64,000 nt of DNA, taken from positions 372,001-436,000 of the forward strand of contig NZ_JAGGKS010000001.1 in assembly GCF_017873955.1 (NCBI RefSeq), written 5' to 3'. The position numbers and the translations under genes are program-made. Within the stretch, counting starts at the first letter, position 1, and each line of letters begins with the position of its first letter. Of the stretch, positions 17,774 to 26,571 are shown piece by piece. Source of the stretch: Sedimentibacter acidaminivorans. GTDB taxonomy: Bacteria > Bacillota > Clostridia > Tissierellales > Sedimentibacteraceae. Below the pieces are notes generated by a model that searched no databases, had not been told where the DNA came from, and saw only the letters and a list, made by a program, of their open reading frames with translations.

Positions 17774-18511
17774 TTATGCTAAATTTATTATTCTGTTTAA
17801 ATCAAGTCCTGATTTTTGTGCTGCTTTTATTGCATTTGTGAATCCACCGATGCTATCTTTTATATGAGAATCACTATTTATTACAAATCGAACATCATAT
17901 TTTGCTGCAATTATAATTTCCTCAGAATTCAAATGATGATGATGATTGTTTATTTCTAAAATCGTGTTTCTTTTTTCAGCTATACATGCAATCTTATCAA
18001 TATCAACTGGTATCTTATCTCCAGGATGAGTTAAAATGTTTATATTATATTTATTCAAAGCTCCTATTATAGCTATTGTATTTTTTTCTATTTGTTTTTC
18101 TCTTATTCTTTTATTGAATTTTCCTAAAAAATTCATTACATGAAAATTCCACAAATCATTAAATGTTGAAAATACTACGCCTGAGTGATATCCACACAAA
18201 ATTATGTCACATAAACTTAAAAGGTCGTCATTTAAATCTGTATTGCCATTTATGCTCAATATATTTGATTCCACACCAAATAATATTTTTATTTGAGGAT
18301 ATTTTTTTCTCATTTCCTCAATTTTATTTTTAGCCTCAACTATTTTATTTTTCTTTATTCCATAAAGAAAGTGCTTTGGTCCATGGTCTGTTATAGCAAT
18401 CTCTTTAAGTCCAAGTTCAACTGATGTTTTCACTATTTCTTCTATAGTTGATTTCCCATGATTATTCTTTGAATACGTTGAATGTATATGATAATCTGCA
18501 GTTAATTTCAT
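17774..18511 (-). CDS. PHP domain phosphoesterase
   Basis: A 245-residue metal-dependent hydrolase of the PHP family. The motifs are HIHSTYSK near the N-terminus, ITDHGPKH, LFGVESNI, LTHPGDKI and a late NSDSH, together supplying the His/Asp/Glu ligands of a trinuclear metal site. The family includes histidinol-phosphate phosphatase (HisK), but no his genes are near. Its constant company with murB, rapZ and yvcK in clostridia suggests an envelope or sugar-phosphate role; the substrate is unknown. Confidence 0.85.
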   Translation of the reverse strand: MKLTADYHIHSTYSKNNHGKSTIEEIVKTSVELGLKEIAITDHGPKHFLYGIKKNKIVEAKNKIEEMRKKYPQIKILFGVESNILSINGNTDLNDDLLSLCDIILCGYHSGVVFSTFNDLWNFHVMNFLGKFNKRIREKQIEKNTIAIIGALNKYNINILTHPGDKIPVDIDKIACIAEKRNTILEINNHHHHLNSEEIIIAAKYDVRFVINSDSHIKDSIGGFTNAIKAAQKSGLDLNRIINLA

Positions 18512-18574
18512 TTAAATCCCTTCTTTTTCACTATTACGGTAATAATATATGATATTTTATTTAACTTAGCGAAT

Positions 18575-18674
18575 ATTTTGTGAAATTGTACGAAATTCTA
18601 AAAACAGTTTTGGCTCATTTAGCGTAGCGGATGTGAGCCATTGTTTTTAGAATTGAAGTAACAATTTCCAAAAT
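18575..18674. repeat. Long imperfect palindrome in the murB-PHP gap
   Basis: About 100 bp fold back on themselves: ATTTTG/CAAAAT, AAATTGT/ACAATTT, a perfect 13-bp arm AATTCTAAAAACA (18594-18606) with its complement (18642-18654), and TGGCTCA/TGAGCCA, around a GC-richer centre that contains AGCGTAGCGGATG. No T run follows, so it is not a plain terminator. The size and shape suit a dispersed intergenic palindromic element (REP or MITE-like), though only one copy is in this window. Confidence 0.6.
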
Positions 18675-18704
18675 TTAAGCAGGAAAAATAAAATATATAT
18701 ATTA

Positions 18705-19631
18705 TTACAGTTTAGTTCCTATTATTTTTATTTCTGGTTCTAGCATTACACCAAATTTATCATATACTGCACTTATTACTATTCTCATAAGTTCCAATAC
18801 ATCTTCACAACATGCATCATCAAAATTAACTAAAAAACCGCTGTGTTTATCAGAAACCATTGCCCCTCTATAAATAAGTCCCTTTAATCCTGCATCTTCA
18901 ATTAATTTTGATGCGTAACCATCTTTAGGTCTTTTAAATGTACTTCCTGCACTTGGTAAATTTAAGGGTTGCTTAGAAATTCTTTTCTCATTTAAATCTC
19001 TAATTTTATCCTCTATTATCTTCTTATCTCCATATTCTAACTCTATTTCAACTTCTATAACAAATAAATTTGTATCAGAAACTCGGCTGTGTCTATAGCT
19101 AAAATTCATTTCTTCATTAGTAAAGTTATACATATTACCATTAGAATCTATACAATGAACTTTTTTAACAACATCTTTCATCTCTCCACCGTATGCACCT
19201 GCATTCATACAAACAGCCCCGCCTATATATCCAGGAATTCCGCTTGCAAACTCAAATCCTGCAAGGCTTTCATTTGTTAAATACTTGGATAATACTGATA
19301 AAAGGGTTCCTGCTCCAACAGTTATTAAATTATCTTGTTTTTTTATATAATTAAATTTATCTCCTATTTTTATAATTATACCTTTAAATCCCTCGTCTGA
19401 AAATAACAAGTTTGTTCCATTTCCGATTATATAATAGTTTACTTTATATTTTCTTATTAAATCAAATATTTTTTTTAATTCTTCTACATTGTCAGGCTCA
19501 ACAAGTATATCTGCGCCTCCTCCTATTTTAAAATATGTATGATTCTTTAAGGGCTCATCGCTAAGCACCTTTCCATTTATATTTAAAATCAACTCTTCGT
19601 ATAGTTCATTAATAATTCTTGAATGTTCCAC
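18705..19631 (-). CDS. murB: UDP-N-acetylenolpyruvoylglucosamine reductase
   Basis: Reduces UDP-GlcNAc-enolpyruvate to UDP-MurNAc with NADPH and FAD, the second committed step of peptidoglycan precursor synthesis. Motifs: FKIGGGADILVEP, IIGNGTNLLFSD, SGIPGYIGGAVCMNAGAYGGE (FAD site), PSAGSTFKRP with the catalytic Ser, and LEPEIKIIG at the end. The start is a GTG at 19631 with AAAGGGTG 5 nt upstream. It heads the murB-PHP-rapZ-yvcK group, with the palindromic element inserted after it. Confidence 0.93.
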   Translation of the reverse strand: MEHSRIINELYEELILNINGKVLSDEPLKNHTYFKIGGGADILVEPDNVEELKKIFDLIRKYKVNYYIIGNGTNLLFSDEGFKGIIIKIGDKFNYIKKQDNLITVGAGTLLSVLSKYLTNESLAGFEFASGIPGYIGGAVCMNAGAYGGEMKDVVKKVHCIDSNGNMYNFTNEEMNFSYRHSRVSDTNLFVIEVEIELEYGDKKIIEDKIRDLNEKRISKQPLNLPSAGSTFKRPKDGYASKLIEDAGLKGLIYRGAMVSDKHSGFLVNFDDACCEDVLELMRIVISAVYDKFGVMLEPEIKIIGTKL

Positions 19632-19756
19632 TAAATCACCCTTTCCTAATTATATATACCTATAATTATATGTTTTATTTTAACATTTATTTTAATCTTT
19701 TTAAAGACATATTTTTTTCTTAATATTTATAGATATTATATTTTTAAACTTAATTA

Positions 19757-19785
19757 TTGACATAGATTTATCATAATGCTAATAT
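19757..19785 (+). promoter_or_regulatory. Sigma-A promoter of the M20 amidohydrolase gene
   Basis: TTGACA, 17 bp and TAATAT lie about 75 bp upstream of the ATG at 19861. The rest of the 229-bp divergent gap with murB is AT-rich with no other feature seen. Confidence 0.7.
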
Positions 19786-19860
19786 TATAGTATCATTATT
19801 ACTTTTTTCTTATTTTTATTAATTATAAAAATATAAATCACACTATCCTTGGAGGTATCT

Positions 19861-21027
19861 ATGAAAAAAAAAATATTCGAGTTAATTAACAAATTAACTC
19901 CAGAACTAAATGAATTAAGTTTGCAAATTTATAATCATCCTGAACTTGGTTACGAAGAGTACAATTCATGCAAGCTACATAAAGATATACTTAGAAAATA
20001 CGGCTTTAATGTTACAGATAATTTTTCAGGTGTAGAAACAGGCTTTAAAGCTGAATATAAGGGGGATAAAGACGGTATAACTATAGCATACATGGCAGAA
20101 TATGATGCCTTACCCGAGATAGGTCACGGATGTGGTCACAACCTCCTTGGTACCGTAAGTACTGGTGCTGGAATTGTATTAAAACAACTAGTAGATGAAA
20201 TAGGTGGTACTGTAATAGTTTTTGGCACGCCTGCTGAAGAAACTAGTGGCGCAAAAATTACATATGTTGAAAATCATGAATTTGATGATGTTGATATAGC
20301 ATTAATAGCACATCCAGGTAGTGAATATGCAAAAAGCGGTACATCACTTGCATTGGAACCTATTCAGTTTGAGTTTTTCGGACAAACTGCACATGCAGCT
20401 GCTGCACCTGAAAAAGGTATAAATGCATTGGATGCTGCAATAGCAACATTTAACAGTGTTAACGCAATGAGAGAGCATATGCGTAGTGATTCAAGAGTTC
20501 ATGGAGTTATAATCGATGGAGGAAAGGCTGCAAATGTTGTTCCCGACTACAGCAAATGCCAGTTTTATGTTCGTTCTACAACTAAATCATACAATAAGGA
20601 ACTCCTTGAAAGAGTTAAAAATTGTGCTAGAGGCGCGGCTCTTGCTACTGGAACTAAATTAGAAATTACAAAATATGAATTTAGTTATGACAACATGGTT
20701 ACAAATCAAACATTGTCAAATGTATTCAATAAGCAAATTTTTGATTTGGCTAATATAACTATGAATGAACCTCCAAAAAGTACTGGATCAATTGATGCCG
20801 GACAAGTAAGTCAAGTATGCCCTACTATCCATCCATATTTTGATATTACAAATGATAAAAATGTAATTGGTCATACTAGAGAAATGGCTAATAGTACTTT
20901 AACACCATATGCTAAAGAACAAATGAAAAACACAATAGGTGCACTTGTTATGACTGCAATAAAAGTAATAAGCGACCCTAACCTTTATGAAAAAATAAAA
21001 TTAGAATTTGAAAACACAGTTAAATAA
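19861..21027 (+). CDS. M20 family amidohydrolase / p-aminobenzoyl-glutamate hydrolase-like
   Basis: A metal-dependent cytoplasmic amidohydrolase of the M20D group. GHGCGHNLLG and FGTPAEETSGAK carry the metal-binding Cys/His and the catalytic Glu pair; QTAHAAAAPEKGINALDA belongs to the dimerisation domain. There is no signal peptide. The sequence pattern is close to AbgB (p-aminobenzoyl-glutamate hydrolase subunit) and to N-acyl-amino-acid hydrolases; the substrate is undecided. I start at ATG 19861 because TTGGAGG lies 6 nt upstream, and the TTG at 19849 is inside that site. It stands alone between promoter and terminator. Confidence 0.85.
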   Translation: MKKKIFELINKLTPELNELSLQIYNHPELGYEEYNSCKLHKDILRKYGFNVTDNFSGVETGFKAEYKGDKDGITIAYMAEYDALPEIGHGCGHNLLGTVSTGAGIVLKQLVDEIGGTVIVFGTPAEETSGAKITYVENHEFDDVDIALIAHPGSEYAKSGTSLALEPIQFEFFGQTAHAAAAPEKGINALDAAIATFNSVNAMREHMRSDSRVHGVIIDGGKAANVVPDYSKCQFYVRSTTKSYNKELLERVKNCARGAALATGTKLEITKYEFSYDNMVTNQTLSNVFNKQIFDLANITMNEPPKSTGSIDAGQVSQVCPTIHPYFDITNDKNVIGHTREMANSTLTPYAKEQMKNTIGALVMTAIKVISDPNLYEKIKLEFENTVK

Positions 21028-21113
21028 ACGAACTATTTACTCCTTCTAATTCCAATGAAACCAAATAATTTGGGCAGGTTCAGAAAAAACTAATTATAAA
21101 TGGAAACCTAAGT

Positions 21114-21167
21114 AAATATTATAACAGCCATGTCACTAAACTATGTAACATGGCTGTTATAATATTT
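21114..21167. terminator. Long hairpin between convergent genes
   Basis: A perfect 20-bp stem with a 14-nt loop (arms 21114-21133 and 21148-21167) lies between the M20 gene and the convergent malic enzyme gene. It probably ends both transcripts, although the T run on each side is short. Confidence 0.7.
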
Positions 21168-21178
21168 CACTTTTGTAA

Positions 21179-22339
21179 TTACAACAAAGCTGCTGCTTTT
21201 TGAACTGCTTTTGATACAGCTTCTACTACTCTATTGTCAAACGGTCCTGGAATTATGTAGTTTTCTGATAATTCTTCATCACTAACTAATCCTGCGATTG
21301 CATAGGCTGCTGCTTTCTTCATTTCTTCAGTTATTTTTTTTGCCCTTGCATCTAACGCACCTCTAAATATTCCTGGGAAAGCAAGAACATTATTTATTTG
21401 ATTTGGAAAGTCTGACCTGCCTGTTCCAATAACTTTAGCTCCTGCTTTTTTTGCTAAATCAGGCATAATTTCAGGAATTGGATTAGCCATTGCAAATATT
21501 ATTGAATCTTTATTCATACTTTTTATCATTTCTTCAGTAACTGAATTTGGTGCAGATGTTCCTATGAATACATCGGCTCCTACTATAGCATCCTTTAAAC
21601 TTCCATTTAATTTTTCTTTGTTTGTAATTTGAGCAAGCTCTATTTTGTATTGGCTTAGTTGTGCCTCTCGTCCTTCGACTACTATACCCTTGCTATCACA
21701 TGCTACTATATTATTTACCCCTAGAGAAATCATCATTTTTATTATGGCTGTACCTGCTGCACCTGGCCCATTTAATACAACTTTAATATCACCAATAGAT
21801 TTTTTAGTTAATTTCAAGGCATTTATAAGTGCTGCACAAACTACTACTGCTGTTCCATGTTGGTCATCATGAAAAACAGGAATATCTAGTAATTCTCGCA
21901 ATCTCTTTTCTATTTCAAAACATTTTGGAGCTTGAATATCCTCAAGATTGATTCCTCCAAATACTGGAGCGATATTTTTAGCTGTGTTTATTATTTCTTC
22001 TGTATCCTGTGAAGCAACACATATTGGAAATGCATCAACATTTGCAAAATTTTTAAATAATACAGCTTTTCCCTCCATTACTGGTAAAGCTGCCTCAGCA
22101 CCAATATTTCCTAAACCTAATACAGCAGAACCATCAGTTAACACCGCAACAAGATTTCCTTTTGCTGTGTATTTATATACATCGTCTTTGTTTTCATGGA
22201 TTTTTCTGCATGGTTCTGCAACACCAGGAGTATAGGCGGTGCTTAAGTCATCTCTGTTTTGAACCCTTACTTTACTTATTACTTCTATCTTTCCTTTATG
22301 CTCTTCATGCATTTTTAACGCTTCTTCATTATAATTCAT
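21179..22339 (-). CDS. NAD(P)-dependent malic enzyme
   Basis: Oxidatively decarboxylates malate to pyruvate. At 386 residues it is the short bacterial type without the phosphotransacetylase-like tail. Motifs: TAYTPGVAEPCRKI (catalytic Tyr), AVLTDGSAVLGLGNIG, the metal-binding block HDDQHGTAVVV, the Rossmann loop LNGPGAAGTAIIKM and FAMANPIPEIMPD. NAD preference is common in this clostridial group but was not tested here. It is 26 nt downstream of the RocB-like gene and may be read from the argH promoter. Confidence 0.92.
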   Translation of the reverse strand: MNYNEEALKMHEEHKGKIEVISKVRVQNRDDLSTAYTPGVAEPCRKIHENKDDVYKYTAKGNLVAVLTDGSAVLGLGNIGAEAALPVMEGKAVLFKNFANVDAFPICVASQDTEEIINTAKNIAPVFGGINLEDIQAPKCFEIEKRLRELLDIPVFHDDQHGTAVVVCAALINALKLTKKSIGDIKVVLNGPGAAGTAIIKMMISLGVNNIVACDSKGIVVEGREAQLSQYKIELAQITNKEKLNGSLKDAIVGADVFIGTSAPNSVTEEMIKSMNKDSIIFAMANPIPEIMPDLAKKAGAKVIGTGRSDFPNQINNVLAFPGIFRGALDARAKKITEEMKKAAAYAIAGLVSDEELSENYIIPGPFDNRVVEAVSKAVQKAAALL

Positions 22340-22365
22340 TTATTGTATTTCCTCTCATTTATTAT

Positions 22366-23970
22366 CTAAATATTATTTATAAGTTCTCTTATTATACCTG
22401 GTACTGTTGTTTCAACATCTGGCATATAAACTCTTTCTGTAATAGTGTGATAGTCTTTTCCCCAAGGACCAACGACTATGAAAGGAGCCGATATTTTTTC
22501 TATGTCATCAAATGGTATATTGTATATAGCATTTGGTGTTACCATATTCGACATAACTTCTTCTTCGCTTTCTCTGTCAGTGCATGATGTATAGCTTCCA
22601 TCACATATACCCATGAAATAATTTTCTTTTTCAATTTTTAGTCCAAAATCTTTAACTAAAGTATTTTCAATACACTCAACATATTTATCATTATTATTTT
22701 CTAAATAACTATTATTGGCTGACGGATAGTATGGTGGAATAAAACCAATTACAACTAAAGGTTCAGTAATCATTGATAGTTCAATTATAGATTTTATTAT
22801 ATAAACTCCCGCATCCTGTATTGTCATTTTATTGTTACTAACTAACTCATATATTTTCTCATATAATTCTTTTTTTAGTTCGCTATAATTATCATTGTTT
22901 TCTTCCGCTATTTTATCTATTTCCTCAAATGTATAAACTAAACAACCATATTCTCTTTTAATCTTACCATTTAAAGAAGCCTTTTTATTAAGAATATCAA
23001 ACACTCTATTATATTTATCAATTATTGTATCAAATGATTCATTGCATATAGATTTTACATCTTCAAGAATTTGAATTGGTGTTTTGCTTTTTAAAAACTG
23101 ATAATTCAAATATATTGCACTATACTCTGGTACGGAAACATCATATATTTCCTTTAAATCCCGTGCATACAAAACAGTAGGAGGCGGTGTAGTCATACCC
23201 ATATCTGTAGAACACAAATCTGGATTTAATTCTAAATTAGTAATAATCTCAGACATAATTACTGTTGAATTAAGTCCCTCCATAACATCGCTACCATGTG
23301 CAATTCTACCTTTAACTACTATAGAAGGCATAATCTTACCAACTGTTCCCACAAACACTTTAAATTTATCTTCTTGGTCTCTAATGTGTGGCTCCGTAAT
23401 TAATATAAGCTTGTAATCTAAGTCAAATTTTTCCTTTAATTCGCAAAATAGCTTTGCAGATTGTCTCATTCCTGCTGATAAATTTTCTTCATCATGAACT
23501 GCAACAAACAAAACATTTACATCTTCATTTATACTTGAAGCTACAGCATCTAGATTTATAGCAATGCCTGCTTTCATGTCGTTTATTCCTCTACCAAAAT
23601 ACCAATCAGGATTTTGAATATCTTTTTTAGCATCACTACCTATATTCATTGACTTTAGCTTTTCTCTTAATTCATCTGGATTTAATGCATATTCTTTAAT
23701 AGCTCCATAGGAATCAATTTCAACTGCATCATAATGCCCAGTTAAAACTATTGTTCTTTTTGATTTTCCTCTATGTAGTGCCCAAACAACTGGTCTATTT
23801 AAAAAATCATTATTATAATACTTTCCACACAAATCTGGATTTTCTATAAAATATTTCTGTTCTTTTATTATGTCTAGTATACAATCTGCCATCTGAATTT
23901 CTCTCAAAGTTCCAGTATCACTTTGCACTGATACTAACCTGAATAAAATTTCTCTAATACTATTAATCAT
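22366..23970 (-). CDS. RocB-like M20 family peptidase
   Basis: A 534-residue M20-fold metallohydrolase, longer than usual M20 peptidases and like RocB (arginine-utilisation protein) of Bacillus. Visible blocks: LTGHYDAVEID and GRGINDMKAGIA (metal ligands), AVHDEENLSAGM (catalytic Glu), VGKIMPSIVVKGRIAHGSDV and a C-terminal YHTITERV. It starts 11 nt after argH, so the pair is likely an operon acting on arginine- or argininosuccinate-related amides. RocB itself has no firmly proven reaction, so the function is inferred from family and neighbour. Confidence 0.8.
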   Translation of the reverse strand: MINSIREILFRLVSVQSDTGTLREIQMADCILDIIKEQKYFIENPDLCGKYYNNDFLNRPVVWALHRGKSKRTIVLTGHYDAVEIDSYGAIKEYALNPDELREKLKSMNIGSDAKKDIQNPDWYFGRGINDMKAGIAINLDAVASSINEDVNVLFVAVHDEENLSAGMRQSAKLFCELKEKFDLDYKLILITEPHIRDQEDKFKVFVGTVGKIMPSIVVKGRIAHGSDVMEGLNSTVIMSEIITNLELNPDLCSTDMGMTTPPPTVLYARDLKEIYDVSVPEYSAIYLNYQFLKSKTPIQILEDVKSICNESFDTIIDKYNRVFDILNKKASLNGKIKREYGCLVYTFEEIDKIAEENNDNYSELKKELYEKIYELVSNNKMTIQDAGVYIIKSIIELSMITEPLVVIGFIPPYYPSANNSYLENNNDKYVECIENTLVKDFGLKIEKENYFMGICDGSYTSCTDRESEEEVMSNMVTPNAIYNIPFDDIEKISAPFIVVGPWGKDYHTITERVYMPDVETTVPGIIRELINNI

Positions 23971-23981
23971 AATATCACATC

Positions 23982-25364
23982 CTATACTATTTCATCTAAC
24001 CAAGCTTTTCCTACTCCTATTTGTCTTTTTACTTCAGATGGTGCAGTTCCTCCAAATGAAACCCTGCCATTAATACAACCTTCCATACTTAAATCTGGAA
24101 ATGTTGATTTACTAAGCCTATTATCAATAGAATTTAATTCTTCATCTGTCAAATCAATAAAATCCTTTTGATTTACTTCACAATATTTTACCATTTTACC
24201 CACAATCTCATGTGCTTCTCTGAAAGGTATCTTCATTTTTACAAAATGCTCTGCTATATCTGTTGCATTTAAAAAACCTTTATTTAGTTGTTTCTTTATA
24301 TTTTCTGTTTCAAATTCAGTTTTTTCAATCATCTTTGCAAAAATTAATAAGCTGTTTTTTAAGGTATCAATAGTATCAAACAAGCCTTCTTTATCTTCCT
24401 GAAAATCCTTGTTGTATGCAAGAGGTGTACCTTTCATAACTGTCATTAATTGAAACAAATTACCATATACTCTACCAACTTTTCCTCTTAGAAGCTCTGC
24501 CATATCTGGATTTTTCTTTTGCGGCATAATGCTGCTGCCTGTACAAAAGCTGTCGTCAATAGAAATATATCCAAATTCTTGTGAATTCCAATATACAAAT
24601 TCTTCTGCAAACCTACTTATATGCATCATACAAATTGATGATGCGCTCATAAGTTCAAGTACATAATCTCTATCGCTAACTGAATCCATAGCATTTTCTG
24701 TAACATTATTAAATCCCAAAATTTCAGCAGTTCTATGTCTGTTAATAGGAATTGTTGTTCCTGCTAAGGCGCATGAACCAAGAGGGCAATAATCTGTTCT
24801 TACTAACGAGTCCATAAATCTTTCTATATCTCTCTTAAACATCTGAAAATACGCCATTAAATGAAAGCCTATAGTAACCGGCTGAGCATGTTGCATATGT
24901 GTAAATCCAATCATTATCTCATCATGATACTTTTCAGCTTTTTCAAGAAGTACGTGCTCCATGTATTTAAGGTTATCAATGATTAACCCTATCTCTTTTT
25001 TTACGTATAATCTAGTATCAACCGCAACTTGATCGTTTCTACTTCTTGCTGTATGTAGCTTCTTTCCTATATCTCCAAGTCTTTGAATCAGTATACCTTC
25101 AACTGCCATATGTATATCTTCATCATGAACTGAAAATTCGATTTTACCACTTTCGATTTCTTTTTTTATTTCATTCAATGTTTCAATTATTTTATTTTTT
25201 TCTTCTTCTGTTGCTATACCTTCCTCGCAAAGCATAATTATATGAGCAATACTACCATCAATATCACAATCATACAATCTTTTATCAAAACGTATAGATG
25301 CATTAAATTCTTCAACTATTTTATCCATACCTTTTTCAAATCTTCCACTCCATAGATTTGCCAT
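23982..25364 (-). CDS. argH: Argininosuccinate lyase
   Basis: Cleaves argininosuccinate to arginine and fumarate. The 460-residue protein has ARSRNDQVAVDTRLYV, THMQHAQPVTIGFH (catalytic His) and the superfamily signature GSSIMPQKKNPD. It starts at the ATG at 25364 with AGGAGAGG upstream. The usual partner argG is not adjacent; instead argH leads a group with the RocB-like peptidase and malic enzyme, which could process the fumarate/malate side of the reaction. That link is inference. Confidence 0.93.
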   Translation of the reverse strand: MANLWSGRFEKGMDKIVEEFNASIRFDKRLYDCDIDGSIAHIIMLCEEGIATEEEKNKIIETLNEIKKEIESGKIEFSVHDEDIHMAVEGILIQRLGDIGKKLHTARSRNDQVAVDTRLYVKKEIGLIIDNLKYMEHVLLEKAEKYHDEIMIGFTHMQHAQPVTIGFHLMAYFQMFKRDIERFMDSLVRTDYCPLGSCALAGTTIPINRHRTAEILGFNNVTENAMDSVSDRDYVLELMSASSICMMHISRFAEEFVYWNSQEFGYISIDDSFCTGSSIMPQKKNPDMAELLRGKVGRVYGNLFQLMTVMKGTPLAYNKDFQEDKEGLFDTIDTLKNSLLIFAKMIEKTEFETENIKKQLNKGFLNATDIAEHFVKMKIPFREAHEIVGKMVKYCEVNQKDFIDLTDEELNSIDNRLSKSTFPDLSMEGCINGRVSFGGTAPSEVKRQIGVGKAWLDEIV

Positions 25365-25440
25365 ATACCTCTCCTTTTGTTTCCACTTACAGGTTTTCCA
25401 AGGTCATAAAACCTACTCTGCAATAAAATATTTTTTTATA

Positions 25441-25468
25441 ATTATAACATACTTTCTATTTTCTTCAA
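25441..25468 (-). promoter_or_regulatory. Sigma-A promoter of argH
   Basis: TTGAAG (25463-25468), a 16-bp spacer and TATAAT (25441-25446) give a leader of about 70 nt. The leader can form a small hairpin AGGTTTT/AAAACCT just before the ribosome site. I see no T-box or arginine operator. Confidence 0.65.
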
Positions 25469-25571
25469 GTTATTATTTATAACCTTTTATTTTTAAATAT
25501 CAAATAATGATATAAAATCCATATAAATTATTAGAATCATTTCGGTAATTATGGAGCTTGTATAAAACAAC

Positions 25572-25604
25572 AAAGAGTTTAAGCTGTTTAGCTTAAACCC
25601 TTTT
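25572..25604 (-). terminator. Terminator of the rubrerythrin gene
   Basis: A stem of about 13 bp with one mismatch (AAGGGTTTAAGCT with AGCTTAAACTCTT on the minus strand) is followed by a broken T run. Confidence 0.7.
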
Positions 25605-25615
25605 GATTATTAATA

Positions 25616-26152
25616 CTAATAATTTTTAGAAAGTATTTGGAAATGAGCTTGTGGATGGTCGCAAACTGGACAAACTTTTGGAGCTTCTTTCCCTATGTAA
25701 ACATGTCCACAATTAGCACATTGCCATACAACTGATTCTTCTTTTTTGAAAACTGCTTGTTCTTCTACATTTTTTAATAATGCTAAATATCTTTCTTCGT
25801 GTCCTTTTTCAATTTTTGCTACTGCTTCGAATAAATAAGCTATTTTATCAAAGCCTTCTTCTTTAGCTTCTTTTGCAAAATTTGCATACATATCAGTCCA
25901 CTCATAGTTTTCTCCAGCAGCTGCATCTTTTAAGTTAGTTGCTGTATCAGGAACTCCGCCATGCAATAATTTAAACCATATTTTAGCATGTTCTCTTTCA
26001 TTGTGTGCAGTCTCTGCAAACAACTCAGATATTTGCACATAACCTTCTTTTTTTGCTTTAGAAGCATAATATGTATACTTATTTGTAGCTTGTGACTCTC
26101 CGGCAAATGCTGCCATTAAATTTGCTTCTGTTCTAGTACCTTTTAATTCCAT
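25616..26152 (-). CDS. Rubrerythrin
   Basis: A non-haem di-iron peroxidase that reduces hydrogen peroxide in anaerobes. The N-terminal ferritin-like four-helix domain (residues 1-135) has [11 protein letters not shown] and [12 protein letters not shown] with the iron-binding Glu/His. The C-terminal rubredoxin domain holds [20 protein letters not shown], the four Cys of the Fe(Cys)4 centre. The 178-residue length is typical. Ribosome site GAGGTG precedes the ATG. It has its own terminator and a leader with two hairpins. Confidence 0.95.
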   Translation of the reverse strand: MELKGTRTEANLMAAFAGESQATNKYTYYASKAKKEGYVQISELFAETAHNEREHAKIWFKLLHGGVPDTATNLKDAAAGENYEWTDMYANFAKEAKEEGFDKIAYLFEAVAKIEKGHEERYLALLKNVEEQAVFKKEESVVWQCANCGHVYIGKEAPKVCPVCDHPQAHFQILSKNY

Positions 26153-26181
26153 AATAACACCTCTTATTTTAATTTTATATG

Positions 26182-26241
26182 ATATAGAAGCTATTTATAA
26201 AACAGCTTCTATATATCAATTACATAAAGCTAATGTAATAT
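26182..26241 (-). other. Paired hairpins between rqcP and rubrerythrin
   Basis: Two stems lie in the 125-bp gap: ATATAGAAGCT/AGCTTCTATAT (26182-26214) and ATTACAT/ATGTAAT (about 26219-26239). One may end the prfA-rqcP transcript and the other may structure the rubrerythrin leader. Neither has a clear T run on the minus strand. Confidence 0.4.
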
Positions 26242-26277
26242 ATACCCAACATTTTATAAGTTAAACATTAAATTTAT

Positions 26278-26517
26278 CTAAATAATTGTATACATTTCTT
26301 TGGCATCATCTTTCATTACGTGTTCTGTAAGCTTTTCAACTCTTATCTTCATAGGTTTTGTACCAAAAACTATTTCGATTTCATCTCCTACGCTCACTTC
26401 TGTTCCAGGTTTTGCAGATTTACCATTTACAAATACCCTGCCTTGTTCACATGCTTCTTTCGCTATTGTTCTACGCTTAATTACTCTTGCATTTTTTAAA
26501 TATTTATCTATTCTCAT
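26278..26517 (-). CDS. rqcP: S4-domain RNA-binding protein RqcP (YabO/Hsp15 family)
   Basis: A 79-residue single S4 domain starting MRIDKYLKNARVIKRRTIAKEAC, followed by GRVFVNGKSAKPG. Proteins of this family bind the stalled 50S subunit and, with RqcH, help add Ala tails to nascent chains. It lies 54 nt downstream of prfA, so a translation gene follows a translation gene. Naming rests on size and the S4 pattern; RqcP and Hsp15 are related. Confidence 0.85.
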   Translation of the reverse strand: MRIDKYLKNARVIKRRTIAKEACEQGRVFVNGKSAKPGTEVSVGDEIEIVFGTKPMKIRVEKLTEHVMKDDAKEMYTII

Positions 26518-26571
26518 GTTTCCTCCTGCCTTATATGGTGGAAATTCTTTAATTAAAATACTACTACAGTT

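Noticed and set aside
25365-25440. T-box or arginine-responsive leader for argH
   Set aside because: The leader is only about 70 nt with one small hairpin; the T-box core and a specifier loop are missing.
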